From contig SHYF01000029.1 in the NCBI GenBank assembly GCA_009692985.1, positions 1-14,034 of the forward strand: a stretch of DNA of 14,034 nt, given 5' to 3'. This document shows positions 1 through 5,241 of this stretch, piece by piece (position 1 is the stretch's first letter; each line of letters starts with the position of its first letter). A program made the position numbers and the translations under genes. Source of the stretch: Dehalococcoidia bacterium. Its GTDB lineage: Bacteria > Chloroflexota > Dehalococcoidia > Lucifugimonadales > SHYF01. The notes beneath the pieces are model-generated. The model saw nothing but the letters and a program-made list of their open reading frames with translations. It was not told the origin of the DNA and made no database searches.

Positions 1-1
1 T

Positions 2-127
2 TCGGAGGCGGATGATGCCAGCGTCATAGAGGCGTGGCGTAAGATCCGGCGCATCCTGTTCGTCCGCGCCTTGCGCCGCCATCGCCAGAAAAGGATAATG
101 GCGCTATCGCTGGAGGCGAGGCCGTGA
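2..127 (+). CDS. C-terminal end of an unidentified protein (partial)
   Basis: An open frame enters from the left edge and runs 41 codons to a TGA at 125-127. The visible tail is rich in Arg, Lys and Ala (for example EAWRKIRRILFVRALRRHRQ) and is probably helical. I do not recognise the family. Its stop overlaps the GTG start of the next gene in a GTGA arrangement, typical of translational coupling, so the two are probably co-transcribed. The overlap and a good Shine-Dalgarno inside its last codons are the main reasons to believe this frame; it could still be a chance open frame. Confidence 0.5.
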   Translation, partial: SEADDASVIEAWRKIRRILFVRALRRHRQKRIMALSLEARP

Positions 128-627
128 CCGACTATTACGCCGCGTTGCCCACATGCATGGGATGGATGGGAGTCCTGGCTTCCGAGCGGGGCATACGGCG
201 GCTGGCGCTGCCTCAGCCATCGCCGCAACGGGCGGTGGAGGCGTTGCAGGCCGACGTGAGCAGCCTCGAGATGGCTCCGGCCCGCTTTGAGGGGTTGCGG
301 CGAGAGTTGGAAACGTGTTTCAGCGGAGATTCGACGGAGTTCATTGAGGAGCTGGACCTGGATGGGGCACCGCCCTTCTTTTTGAAGGCGTGGGCCGCGT
401 GCCGCTCCATTCCCAGGGGCGAGACGCGGAGCTACGCATGGCTGGCAGTCCGGGCCGGAAGCCCTGGCGCTGTGCGCGCCGCGGGGCAGGCCATGGCCCA
501 CAACCCTATCCCCATCATCATCCCGTGCCACCGGGTCATCGCCAGCAACGGCGACCTGTGCGGCTACGGTGGCGACCTGGATATGAAGCAGCGGCTGCTG
601 GACCTGGAGCGCGCGCCCCGCTTGTGA
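124..627 (+). CDS. ogt: Methylated-DNA--[protein]-cysteine S-methyltransferase
   Basis: This suicide repair enzyme moves the alkyl group from O6-alkylguanine (and O4-alkylthymine) in DNA to its own cysteine. The 167-residue product has the usual Ogt/AGT size. The C-terminal domain carries the hallmark PCHR motif at residues 134-137, with Cys135 as alkyl acceptor. Upstream of it, SIPRGETRSYAWLA (95-108) matches the helix-turn-helix DNA-binding part, and RAAGQAMAHNP (118-128) supplies the arginine finger and the conserved Asn. The N-terminal domain is poorly conserved, as is usual. The start is GTG at 124, with GGAGG at 112-116, seven bases upstream. It overlaps the preceding gene by 4 bp, so it is probably its operon partner. 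A repeat separates its end from the convergent SRPBCC gene. The family is certain; Ogt versus the C-terminal domain of Ada is judged only by domain content. Confidence 0.93.
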   Translation: MTDYYAALPTCMGWMGVLASERGIRRLALPQPSPQRAVEALQADVSSLEMAPARFEGLRRELETCFSGDSTEFIEELDLDGAPPFFLKAWAACRSIPRGETRSYAWLAVRAGSPGAVRAAGQAMAHNPIPIIIPCHRVIASNGDLCGYGGDLDMKQRLLDLERAPRL

Positions 628-652
628 GAGCTGACCTCTTCTACCATCCTCC

Positions 653-716
653 TGCCCCCTTTCCTTCGCTACGCTCAAGGACAGGCTCCGCGGCTTTGCC
701 CATCTGGACTCCCCTT
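653..716. repeat. Dispersed GC-rich repeat, copy 1 (partial)
   Basis: This lies between two convergent genes. It shares the block CCCCCTTTCCTTCG with the copy at 4699-4862. The following GCTCAAGGACAGGCTCCG and a ...CATCTGGACT ending correspond to that copy's second half. The double-hairpin core of the other copies is missing here, so this is a partial or diverged member. Confidence 0.6.
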
Positions 717-754
717 GTTCAGCACTCTGGTAGGTCGTCAGGTGCGAAGGTCCT

Positions 755-1183
755 TTACTCCGCACTGCTTGCTTCCGCAGCCCCCTTTAAGGCCGCCAGC
801 TCGTCGGTCAGGTCGCGCCGGACGGAACGTTGCATAAAGCGCACTACCAGCGACCCAATAAGCCCCCCATACTCTCCGCTCATCGTCACCTCGGTCTTGA
901 CACCGGTAGGCTGTAGCCGATAGCTGTGAGTGACTCGGAACCCTGGCCCTTTGACCAGCAGGACCAGTCGCTCAGGCGGATGCACTTCCACGACAGTTGA
1001 GGTGAACTGGTCTTTGTCCACCTTGAGCCTTATGCGGCTCCCCACCTGTAGCGGGCCTTCGTCCAGGAGTCGGGCCTCTTTGACCCTGGGCCACCACCGC
1101 GTGCGGGCAGGGTAGTCCACCACCGCCTTCCAGACCTGGTCTTGCGACCCCGCTATTAGAGTGACTTCTTGGATCGTCCCCAC
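755..1183 (-). CDS. SRPBCC family protein (polyketide cyclase/START-like)
   Basis: The product has 142 residues, the usual size of a single SRPBCC (Bet v1-like) ligand-binding domain. Typical traits are the opening beta strand, then GSQDQVWKAVVDYPARTRWWP (about 12-32), VGSRIRLKV (47-55), the strand pair around PPERLVLLVKG (69-79), a central HSYRL strand, and a long C-terminal helix ending RRDLTDELAALKGAAE. Such proteins bind hydrophobic ligands or act as cyclases and dehydrases; the substrate cannot be read from sequence. The start is GTG at 1181-1183, with AGGAGG at 1190-1195 six bases upstream. It is the last gene of the leftward core-MetE/OsmC group. Confidence 0.85.
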   Translation of the reverse strand: MGTIQEVTLIAGSQDQVWKAVVDYPARTRWWPRVKEARLLDEGPLQVGSRIRLKVDKDQFTSTVVEVHPPERLVLLVKGPGFRVTHSYRLQPTGVKTEVTMSGEYGGLIGSLVVRFMQRSVRRDLTDELAALKGAAEASSAE

Positions 1184-1210
1184 GTGCCACCTCCTGCTTG
1201 AATCCTGTCG

Positions 1211-1408
1211 TCAAAGCTCCGGCGAACGCTTGGTCAGGGCGAAGAAGAGAAACCATGCCGTTATGATGCCAGCGAAAATTAGGAATATCTCCCTGTGTTC
1301 AATAGTTGGATGCACTACCAGATAGACAACCGCCCAGGCGTGCAGCAGATAAGCCCACCGGCGAGGTTTTAACGGTGGTGTCCCAAATCCTTCGCAGTGT
1401 CTCCTCAT
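1211..1408 (-). CDS. Possible small two-helix membrane protein, or fragment of one
   Basis: The frame ends 27 bases before the SRPBCC start. From about position 1357 down to the stop it encodes two convincing hydrophobic helices (WAYLLHAWAVVYLVV and IFLIFAGIITAWFLFFAL), followed by a polar tail, TKRSPEL. The first part of the frame overlaps the OsmC-like gene in another frame and looks like shadow sequence. The only ATG (1406-1408) lies inside the overlap and has no Shine-Dalgarno. It may therefore be the 3' remnant of a membrane gene joined out of frame to the OsmC-like gene, or a small overlapping gene with an unusual start. The family is not recognised. Confidence 0.3.
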   Translation of the reverse strand: MRRHCEGFGTPPLKPRRWAYLLHAWAVVYLVVHPTIEHREIFLIFAGIITAWFLFFALTKRSPEL

Positions 1409-1850
1409 CGGCGTCGGCCTGGACAAATAGTTTGGCCCTTATGCCGCTGAACCCGGAGTGGCCGTCCTGGGCTATGCCGAAGAATGTGAAGACGTTGTTC
1501 TGCTTGGCGTCCAGGGCAACCTCCAGGTTGCGTATAGCTATGCCTTCCTTGGAAGCGTTTAGAACAAACCCATTGGCCAGACAAGCGCCGTAGGCCCCCA
1601 GCACGTACTCCATGGAGTTAGGGGCCTCGTCCTTGCCGGCCAGGTGGGCTGGCTCGTCCACTATGAATGTATGGTTGCGTACAAACGACTTGAACTTGAA
1701 CCCGCCCAGCCACTGGGTGCGTGAGAACTTGGGGGCGTATTTGGCATCTGGATTCTCCGCTATTGTCTTCACCGACTCCCGGAATGCCCCGATGTCTACG
1801 CCGTTGATAAAGCGCTCTTGCTTGCTATCCATGTTGGGTTTGGCTTGCAT
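1299..1850 (-). CDS. OsmC family protein
   Basis: OsmC/Ohr-type proteins are small thiol peroxidases or related stress proteins that reduce organic hydroperoxides. The 183-residue product shows the OsmC pattern: FKFKSFVRNHTFIVDEPAHLAG (51-72), the conserved PNSMEYVLGAYGACLANGF helix with Cys90 at the peroxidatic position, the second strand/helix section FSGIRAKLFVQADADEETL (134-152), and TSPVG (162-166), where other members carry a second Cys or a Ser before Pro-Val. Here that residue is Ser, so a two-cysteine mechanism is doubtful. After SPVG the tail (LSAARLGGCLSG...) does not resemble the usual short beta-strand ending. Its ATG overlaps the stop of the core-MetE-like gene by one base (TAATG), implying coupled translation. 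Confidence 0.82.
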   Translation of the reverse strand: MQAKPNMDSKQERFINGVDIGAFRESVKTIAENPDAKYAPKFSRTQWLGGFKFKSFVRNHTFIVDEPAHLAGKDEAPNSMEYVLGAYGACLANGFVLNASKEGIAIRNLEVALDAKQNNVFTFFGIAQDGHSGFSGIRAKLFVQADADEETLRRIWDTTVKTSPVGLSAARLGGCLSGSASNY

Positions 1851-3025
1851 TACGCGTATGCCTTCCGAAGCTGCTTGGCCGCAGTGGCGATGGTCTGGAG
1901 CTTATGGAAGGCCACGTCCGCTGGGTTCATGGGCCGCTCAGCAAAGGTGCCAAACCCGCAGTCGGGGTTCAGGTATATCTGATCGGGATGGAAGTATTTG
2001 AGCGCCTCCTTCACCTTGGCCACTACCGTCTCCGGCCGTTCCACATCATCGGACCTGGGGTTGACCACACCCAGCCCCATCTCCCGGATCCTCGGGAACC
2101 GCCCGAAGGCGGCCATCTCTCCTGCCCGGAGCGTGGCGTACTCCAGAACAAGCTGGTCCACATTCATGGTCAACAGGTACATCACCATCGGCTCGTAGCT
2201 GCCGGAAAGGAGGGCTTCCTCTTTTCTGCTCCAGTTGCCACGGCACACGTGCACCCCCGTTTGTATGCCGTCAACGCCGCGGGTGACGGCATTCATGAGT
2301 TGCACTGCCCACACCATCTCCTGCTGAGGATTCCCGGACGAGGCAGCCATGGATGCGCACATGAATGTGCGCTCTTTGACATCCGGGCGAAACATCACAT
2401 CCGTCAGCACCGGCTCGTCAAACTGCACGAAGGCAACGCCGGCGTCCCGCAGCTCAATAAGCTCCTGCCGCAGGATCTGTACAAGCTCCGTTGCCAGGCT
2501 CTCCATGGTGGGATAGGCGGCATCAGAAACGCCTTTCACCCACATGGAGCGCGTGAGCAGGTACGGCCCAGGCAAAGCCACCTTTATGGGCTTATCAGTA
2601 TGCTTGCGCAGGAACTGGTATTCGTCAAGAGCCAGCGACTGACGCCTCTTCACCTTGCCAACCACGGTGGTGTTGTGGATGGCGAAGGCGGGAGCATCCT
2701 GGCTGCGCAGGATCTGGTCAAAGGCAGCTTTGTCCTCCACGTGGTTCATCAGCTCCGCCAGGCTCATCAGCTTTGCGCCGTCCAGCTTCTCCACTACAAA
2801 CGAGTAGAAGTTGTCGCGCCGCTGCTCGCCGTCGCTGACTATGTCTACCCCAGCGTCATCCTGATACTTCAAGCATTCCAACACCGCCTTGTCCGCCTGG
2901 ACATTGAACTCCTTGGCGCTCAGCTGGCCAGACTGGTGCTGGCGCAGCGCCCTGAGCAGGTAAGGCGGTCTGGGCCAGCTTCCCACCACTGTTACGGGGA
3001 ACAGAGGGACTCCGGGAATCGCCAT
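1850..3025 (-). CDS. Core-MetE-like, cobalamin-independent methionine synthase family protein
   Basis: This matches the catalytic C-terminal barrel of MetE without the N-terminal domain: 391 residues against about 750 for full MetE. Features are the opening FPVTVVGSWPRP (9-20), the FDEPVL segment with Asp204-Glu205, and the zinc ligands His259 and Cys261 (GVHVCRGNW), Glu295 (LVLEYA) and Cys356 (LNPDCGFG). Known relatives transfer a methyl group to homocysteine (core-MetE of Dehalococcoides, which uses a corrinoid methyl donor) or open epoxides with coenzyme M. A thiol-activating zinc enzyme is secure; the substrate is not. I start at ATG 3023-3025, because AGAGGAA at 3031-3037 sits five bases upstream and the family's opening strand begins there. 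An in-frame extension to 3175 lacks family sequence. Confidence 0.85.
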   Translation of the reverse strand: MAIPGVPLFPVTVVGSWPRPPYLLRALRQHQSGQLSAKEFNVQADKAVLECLKYQDDAGVDIVSDGEQRRDNFYSFVVEKLDGAKLMSLAELMNHVEDKAAFDQILRSQDAPAFAIHNTTVVGKVKRRQSLALDEYQFLRKHTDKPIKVALPGPYLLTRSMWVKGVSDAAYPTMESLATELVQILRQELIELRDAGVAFVQFDEPVLTDVMFRPDVKERTFMCASMAASSGNPQQEMVWAVQLMNAVTRGVDGIQTGVHVCRGNWSRKEEALLSGSYEPMVMYLLTMNVDQLVLEYATLRAGEMAAFGRFPRIREMGLGVVNPRSDDVERPETVVAKVKEALKYFHPDQIYLNPDCGFGTFAERPMNPADVAFHKLQTIATAAKQLRKAYA

Positions 3026-3131
3026 TGTTATTCCTCTAGAAGTTTGTGGTTTGCAGTAGCCCCAGGCTAGGTCCGCCATAGTGGCACAGCAACCATTGGA
3101 TAGCACAGGACAGGGTACCATTCGGAGTGCT

Positions 3132-3160
3132 ATTGTAGAAGGCCTGTTACCAAGCGCCAA
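3132..3160 (-). promoter_or_regulatory. Candidate sigma-70-type promoter of the core-MetE-like operon
   Basis: Read on the minus strand, TTGGCG (3155-3160) is followed after 17 bases by TACAAT (3132-3137), about 100 bases before the core-MetE-like start. The -10 box matches 5 of 6 consensus positions and the -35 box 4 of 6. It lies in the intergenic region shared with the divergent gene at 3241. No equally good box was seen for the plus-strand gene. Confidence 0.4.
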
Positions 3161-3240
3161 AGAAAGGGGCCGCAATGCTGCGGTAGCTGCCCCAGGCTCA
3201 CTATTCCCCCCCTACCGGGGGTTCAATGCGGAGGGTATCT

Positions 3241-3582
3241 ATGGCAGTGAAGGAACTGGTGGAACGCAGGGTTCGCAAAGGGTACGAGGGCTGGGTGTGG
3301 CACATGCTCAGGGATCTGCGGGCCGAGGCACTGAGGACTCACGGCTATCTATATGGCGAGAGCTGGCGTTCAGCGGACGATCCCAGGGTATTCATGAACC
3401 TCAGCGTTTGGGGTTCGCTGGAGCAGTGGCAGGCCTGGGCCCAAAGCGATGAGCGAATGAAGGCAGAGGAGCGTATCAACCGCCTGTTGCGGAAGCCAGG
3501 TGTGGTAAAGGTATTTGAAGATGCTGTGGACCCGTTCCTGGAGGAACCACGAACCGGCGGCATCCAGCGCCCCAGGCAATGA
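3241..3582 (+). CDS. Antibiotic biosynthesis monooxygenase (ABM) domain-like protein
   Basis: The 113-residue product fits the dimeric ferredoxin-like ABM fold. A first helix, KGYEGWVWHMLRDLRAEALRT without its last residue (13-32), leads into GYLYGESWRSADDPRVFMNLSVWGSLEQWQAWAQSDE (35-71). This is the typical 'strand, W, strand, W-x-x-W, SDER' pattern of ABM and heme-degrading-like proteins. These enzymes oxidise small aromatics or polyketides without cofactors, or degrade heme; many are uncharacterised. The start is ATG 3241, preceded by GGAGGG at 3230-3235. An earlier ATG at 3226 would overlap that ribosome site and is less likely. It stands alone on the plus strand, divergent from the core-MetE group. 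Confidence 0.72.
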   Translation: MAVKELVERRVRKGYEGWVWHMLRDLRAEALRTHGYLYGESWRSADDPRVFMNLSVWGSLEQWQAWAQSDERMKAEERINRLLRKPGVVKVFEDAVDPFLEEPRTGGIQRPRQ

Positions 3583-3641
3583 CCCCAAGGATAGAGCGCC
3601 CTACGTGATGGCAGAACGCCATGGCCGCTCTCATCCCAAAC

Positions 3642-3760
3642 CCTCACCCCCTGTGTCCCCCTCTCACGCCTCAGGCGGGAGAGGGGGAGGAGAAAGAAGC
3701 TGGGGGGACACCCCCCAATCCCCCTGCCAGAGAGGGGTTCGCCCTTCTGGACTCTCGCTG
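3642..3760. repeat. Dispersed double-hairpin repeat, copy 2
   Basis: This lies between the convergent ABM-like and peroxiredoxin genes. Two inverted repeats are visible: TCCCCCTCTC with GAGAGGGGGA (3656-3688), and TGGGGGG-ACA-CCCCCCA (3701-3717). The same two-hairpin order appears in copy 4. The end, GGTTCGCCCTTCTGGACT, resembles the ends of copies 1 and 3. On the minus strand the second hairpin is followed by a T-rich stretch, so it may help end the peroxiredoxin transcript. Confidence 0.75.
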
Positions 3761-3771
3761 GGCAAGTCTGC

Positions 3772-4239
3772 CTACTTTGCACCTAGGGTCTTGAGAAACT
3801 CCAGAGACTCGGTAGCATGTTGCTCCGTGTTCTGGGTATCCTGAATGATGTGGCGGATAACGCCTTTCTTATCTATCACAAAGGTAACGCGACTATCCGT
3901 CATGCGTTCTTCGTTGTACACGCCGAATGCTTTGGCGGCTGCAAAGACGGGGAAGTCCGCCACCAGCGGGAACGTCAGGCTGCAATGGTCGGCGAAGGCC
4001 TTCTGAGGTGGAGCGGCGTCGGTGCTGGCACCCAGGACCTGGGTGTCTAGCTGCTGGAACTCCGAGAGCAAGCTCTGGAACTTCCGCAGCTCGCGCTCTC
4101 AGCCACCGGTGAACGCACGGGCATAGAAAGCAAGGACCAGGTTCTGCTTTCCGCCAAAGCCCTGGAGAGGCACCTCTGTGCGGTCTGCTGCGCGGAAGCT
4201 CACGTTCGGAACTTGGTCACCAACTTTGAGCAGCGGCAT
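3772..4239 (-). CDS. Selenocysteine-containing peroxiredoxin (AhpE/BCP-like), UGA at codon 47
   Basis: The gene encodes a 155-residue thioredoxin-fold peroxidase that would reduce hydroperoxides. ATG 4237-4239 has AGGAG six bases upstream (4246-4250). The frame is interrupted only by TGA at 4099-4101. Sequence before it (MPLLKVGDQVPNVSF..., NLVLAFYARAFTGG) and after it (ERELRKFQSLLSEF...) is colinear with peroxiredoxins. The TGA falls exactly on the peroxidatic cysteine of the T-x-x-C motif (mycobacterial AhpE has AFTGIC, this gene AFTGG-UGA). Arg117 of the active site (DSRVTFVID) is present. Pro of the PxxxTxxC motif is Ala40, and Cys86 is the only cysteine. A stem-loop starts at the TGA. 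Selenocysteine insertion is the best reading; sequencing error or a nonsense mutation at this very codon is the alternative. Automatic calling would start at a TTG near 4071 and lose the catalytic third. Confidence 0.85.
4064..4101 (-). promoter_or_regulatory. Candidate bacterial SECIS element with its UGA codon
   Basis: Just after the in-frame TGA the transcript can fold. GAGAGC (4100-4095, including GA of the TGA) pairs perfectly with GCTCTC (4069-4064). Inside, CT..GGA (4089-4083) pairs with TCC.AG (4079-4075) around a small AGU loop at 4082-4080. An alternative inner pairing, AGCT with AGCT (4091-4088 with 4074-4071), competes. The apical loop is 16 bases downstream of the UGA, within the short spacing used by bacterial SECIS hairpins to bind SelB. 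The fold was drawn by hand, without energy calculation. Confidence 0.5.
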
Positions 4240-4310
4240 GTTGATCTCCTTTGAAACCCTTTGAGGATACATCAGTATAATCTAAAAAGGGTAGAATGGG
4301 GTAATAAGAT

Positions 4311-4355
4311 TGGAGCGGGGGACGGGATTCGAACCCGCGACAACCTGCTTGGTGG
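4311..4355 (-). pseudogene. tRNA-Gly 3'-half remnant (attachment-site-like)
   Basis: Read on the minus strand, this has CCA (4313-4311), discriminator T (4314), the acceptor 3' strand CCCCCGC (4321-4315), a T arm GCGGG-TTCGAAT-CCCGT (4338-4322), a short variable region, and the anticodon 3' stem GCAGG (4348-4344) with a loop ending xCCAA. U73 and this acceptor are typical of tRNA-Gly. Upstream of the anticodon loop the match stops. No D arm and no pairing GCGGGGG acceptor strand was found up to the LLM gene, and the loop lacks U33. It is therefore a 3' fragment, the form left when elements integrate into tRNA genes, rather than a working tRNA. Confidence 0.65.
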
Positions 4356-4479
4356 TACAGGCCTAGCCCGACGGCGCCAAGGCAACCTCGATCGAACCGT
4401 CCGAAGATACCTTACAACCCGTCCAATTCTTGAGAACCGTTCCTCAGTTGTTCGCTGCAACTTCCTTAGGAGGCGTTGA

Positions 4480-4692
4480 ATGGCAAACTTAGCAGATTTC
4501 TGGAACCGTTTGAGCAAGGGCCCAGCGATCCTTTTCCTCGGACAAGACTACTTCAAGGTTGAGAGTGGCAATGATCCTCTACTGATCGAGATTCAGAACA
4601 AGTTTGGGGGTTCGATGACAAGCGGGCCCCACTACGATCTTCTGCTGGAAAGCACGGCTAAGCAGTCTGGAGATGCAGCCCTAGCATGGTGA
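4480..4692 (+). pseudogene. Truncated 5' end of a SIR2-like/STAND-type protein gene
   Basis: ATG 4480 has an excellent Shine-Dalgarno (AGGAGG, 4468-4473, six-base spacer), so this is the genuine start of a gene. It ends after 70 codons at TGA 4690-4692, and repeat copy 3 begins within a few bases. The peptide begins MANLADFWNRLSKGPAILFLGQD and continues with a DPLL segment and ...GDAALAW. The GPAILFLGQ strand-loop recalls the nucleotide-binding start of SIR2-like proteins in large bacterial multi-domain ATPases, some of which act in phage defence. That is my recollection of the pattern, not a search result. No continuation in any frame was established downstream. It is probably a gene broken by insertion or deletion; a real 70-residue protein is less likely. 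Confidence 0.5.
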
Positions 4693-4698
4693 TGAAAA

Positions 4699-4862
4699 CC
4701 CCTTCGACCATCCCCCTGACCCCCTTTCCTTCGGTCTACTCAGGACAAGCCTGGACAGGAAGGAGGTGGAAGTTATATCTGGGGGATACCACCAGACCCC
4801 CACCCCTTCGGCTTTGCTCAGGGCAGGCTCCGGGGCTTCGCCCCTCTGGACTTTCCTTTTTC
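4699..4862. repeat. Dispersed GC-rich repeat, copy 3 (two modules)
   Basis: Module one is ACCCCCTTTCCTTCGG plus a CTCAGGACAAGC stretch. Then comes CTGGGGG-ATA-CCACCAG, which is the second hairpin of copies 2 and 4 with one mismatch. Module two begins ACCCCTTCGGC, followed by CTCAGGGCAGGCTCCGG and the hairpin GGGGC-TTC-GCCCC, ending CTCTGGACTTTCC. It begins immediately after the truncated SIR2-like frame. Confidence 0.7.
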
Positions 4863-5241
4863 CGCAACCTGTTAGCGGTTCGCCGGGAAATACACCTAAC
4901 TGGGGTTTCACCAATGGGACCTCCCCCGGACAACCGTGTGCTCCGAGCCTGGCCAGAGTACAAACTATAGACGCCGTGGGCTGAGGCTACAAGGTGACTT
5001 GTCCCGATTGCCTTGAGGTGGCGAAACCCAGCAGGTGGGTGGGTATATGGCGGCCTGACATCTTAGGATGTGGGCAGACGCTGGCTGGGCGGCCCTTACG
5101 GGCTGCCCATTTGGAGCAGTACGCATACCTGTGGCCACCATGCGCTATGAGGCGCAAAAGGCCTGCCGATGCACCAAATCAAACAACCACCGTTCGCGAC
5201 ACTGTAGCGCCTGCAACTGCGCTGATTCTGTCGTATCCAGA
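4863..5241. other. Region without recognisable gene
   Basis: No open frame here has a Shine-Dalgarno plus recognisable protein sequence; plus-strand frames at 4994-5266 and 5068-5361 look random and run into the LLM gene. No tRNA, RNase P, SRP or tmRNA signature was found. One strong hairpin, GGGCGGCCC-TTAC-GGGCTGCCC, lies at 5087-5108 without a following T-run. With 4311-4862 this stretch looks like degraded accessory DNA. Confidence 0.5.

Noticed and set aside
1904..3070. Long plus-strand open frame (388 codons) opposite the core-MetE-like gene
   Set aside because: It is His/Leu/Gly-rich without family patterns and is the antisense shadow of a gene with clear zinc ligands and a ribosome site.
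3026..3175. 50-residue N-terminal extension of the core-MetE-like protein
   Set aside because: The extension has no family similarity, contains the probable promoter, and a good Shine-Dalgarno marks the ATG at 3025.
3772..4239. Reading the peroxiredoxin as a pseudogene with a nonsense mutation or a sequencing frameshift
   Set aside because: No frame change is needed on either side, the ribosome site is intact, and the only stop falls on the one codon known to be replaced by Sec in this family. It remains the alternative to be excluded with reads.
4311..4420. Possible selC (tRNA-Sec) or tmRNA next to the selenoprotein gene
   Set aside because: No TCA anticodon arm, no long variable arm, no matching 5' acceptor strand and no tag-peptide frame; the acceptor and T73 fit tRNA-Gly.
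4261..4479. Plus-strand ORF containing GAGDGIRTRD
   Set aside because: This well-known peptide arises from translating the reverse complement of a tRNA 3' end; it coincides with the tRNA-Gly remnant.
4863..4970. Continuation of the truncated SIR2-like protein in another frame (NLLAVRREIHLTGV...)
   Set aside because: Some resemblance was considered, but there is no motif to anchor it, the frame differs, and the repeat intervenes.
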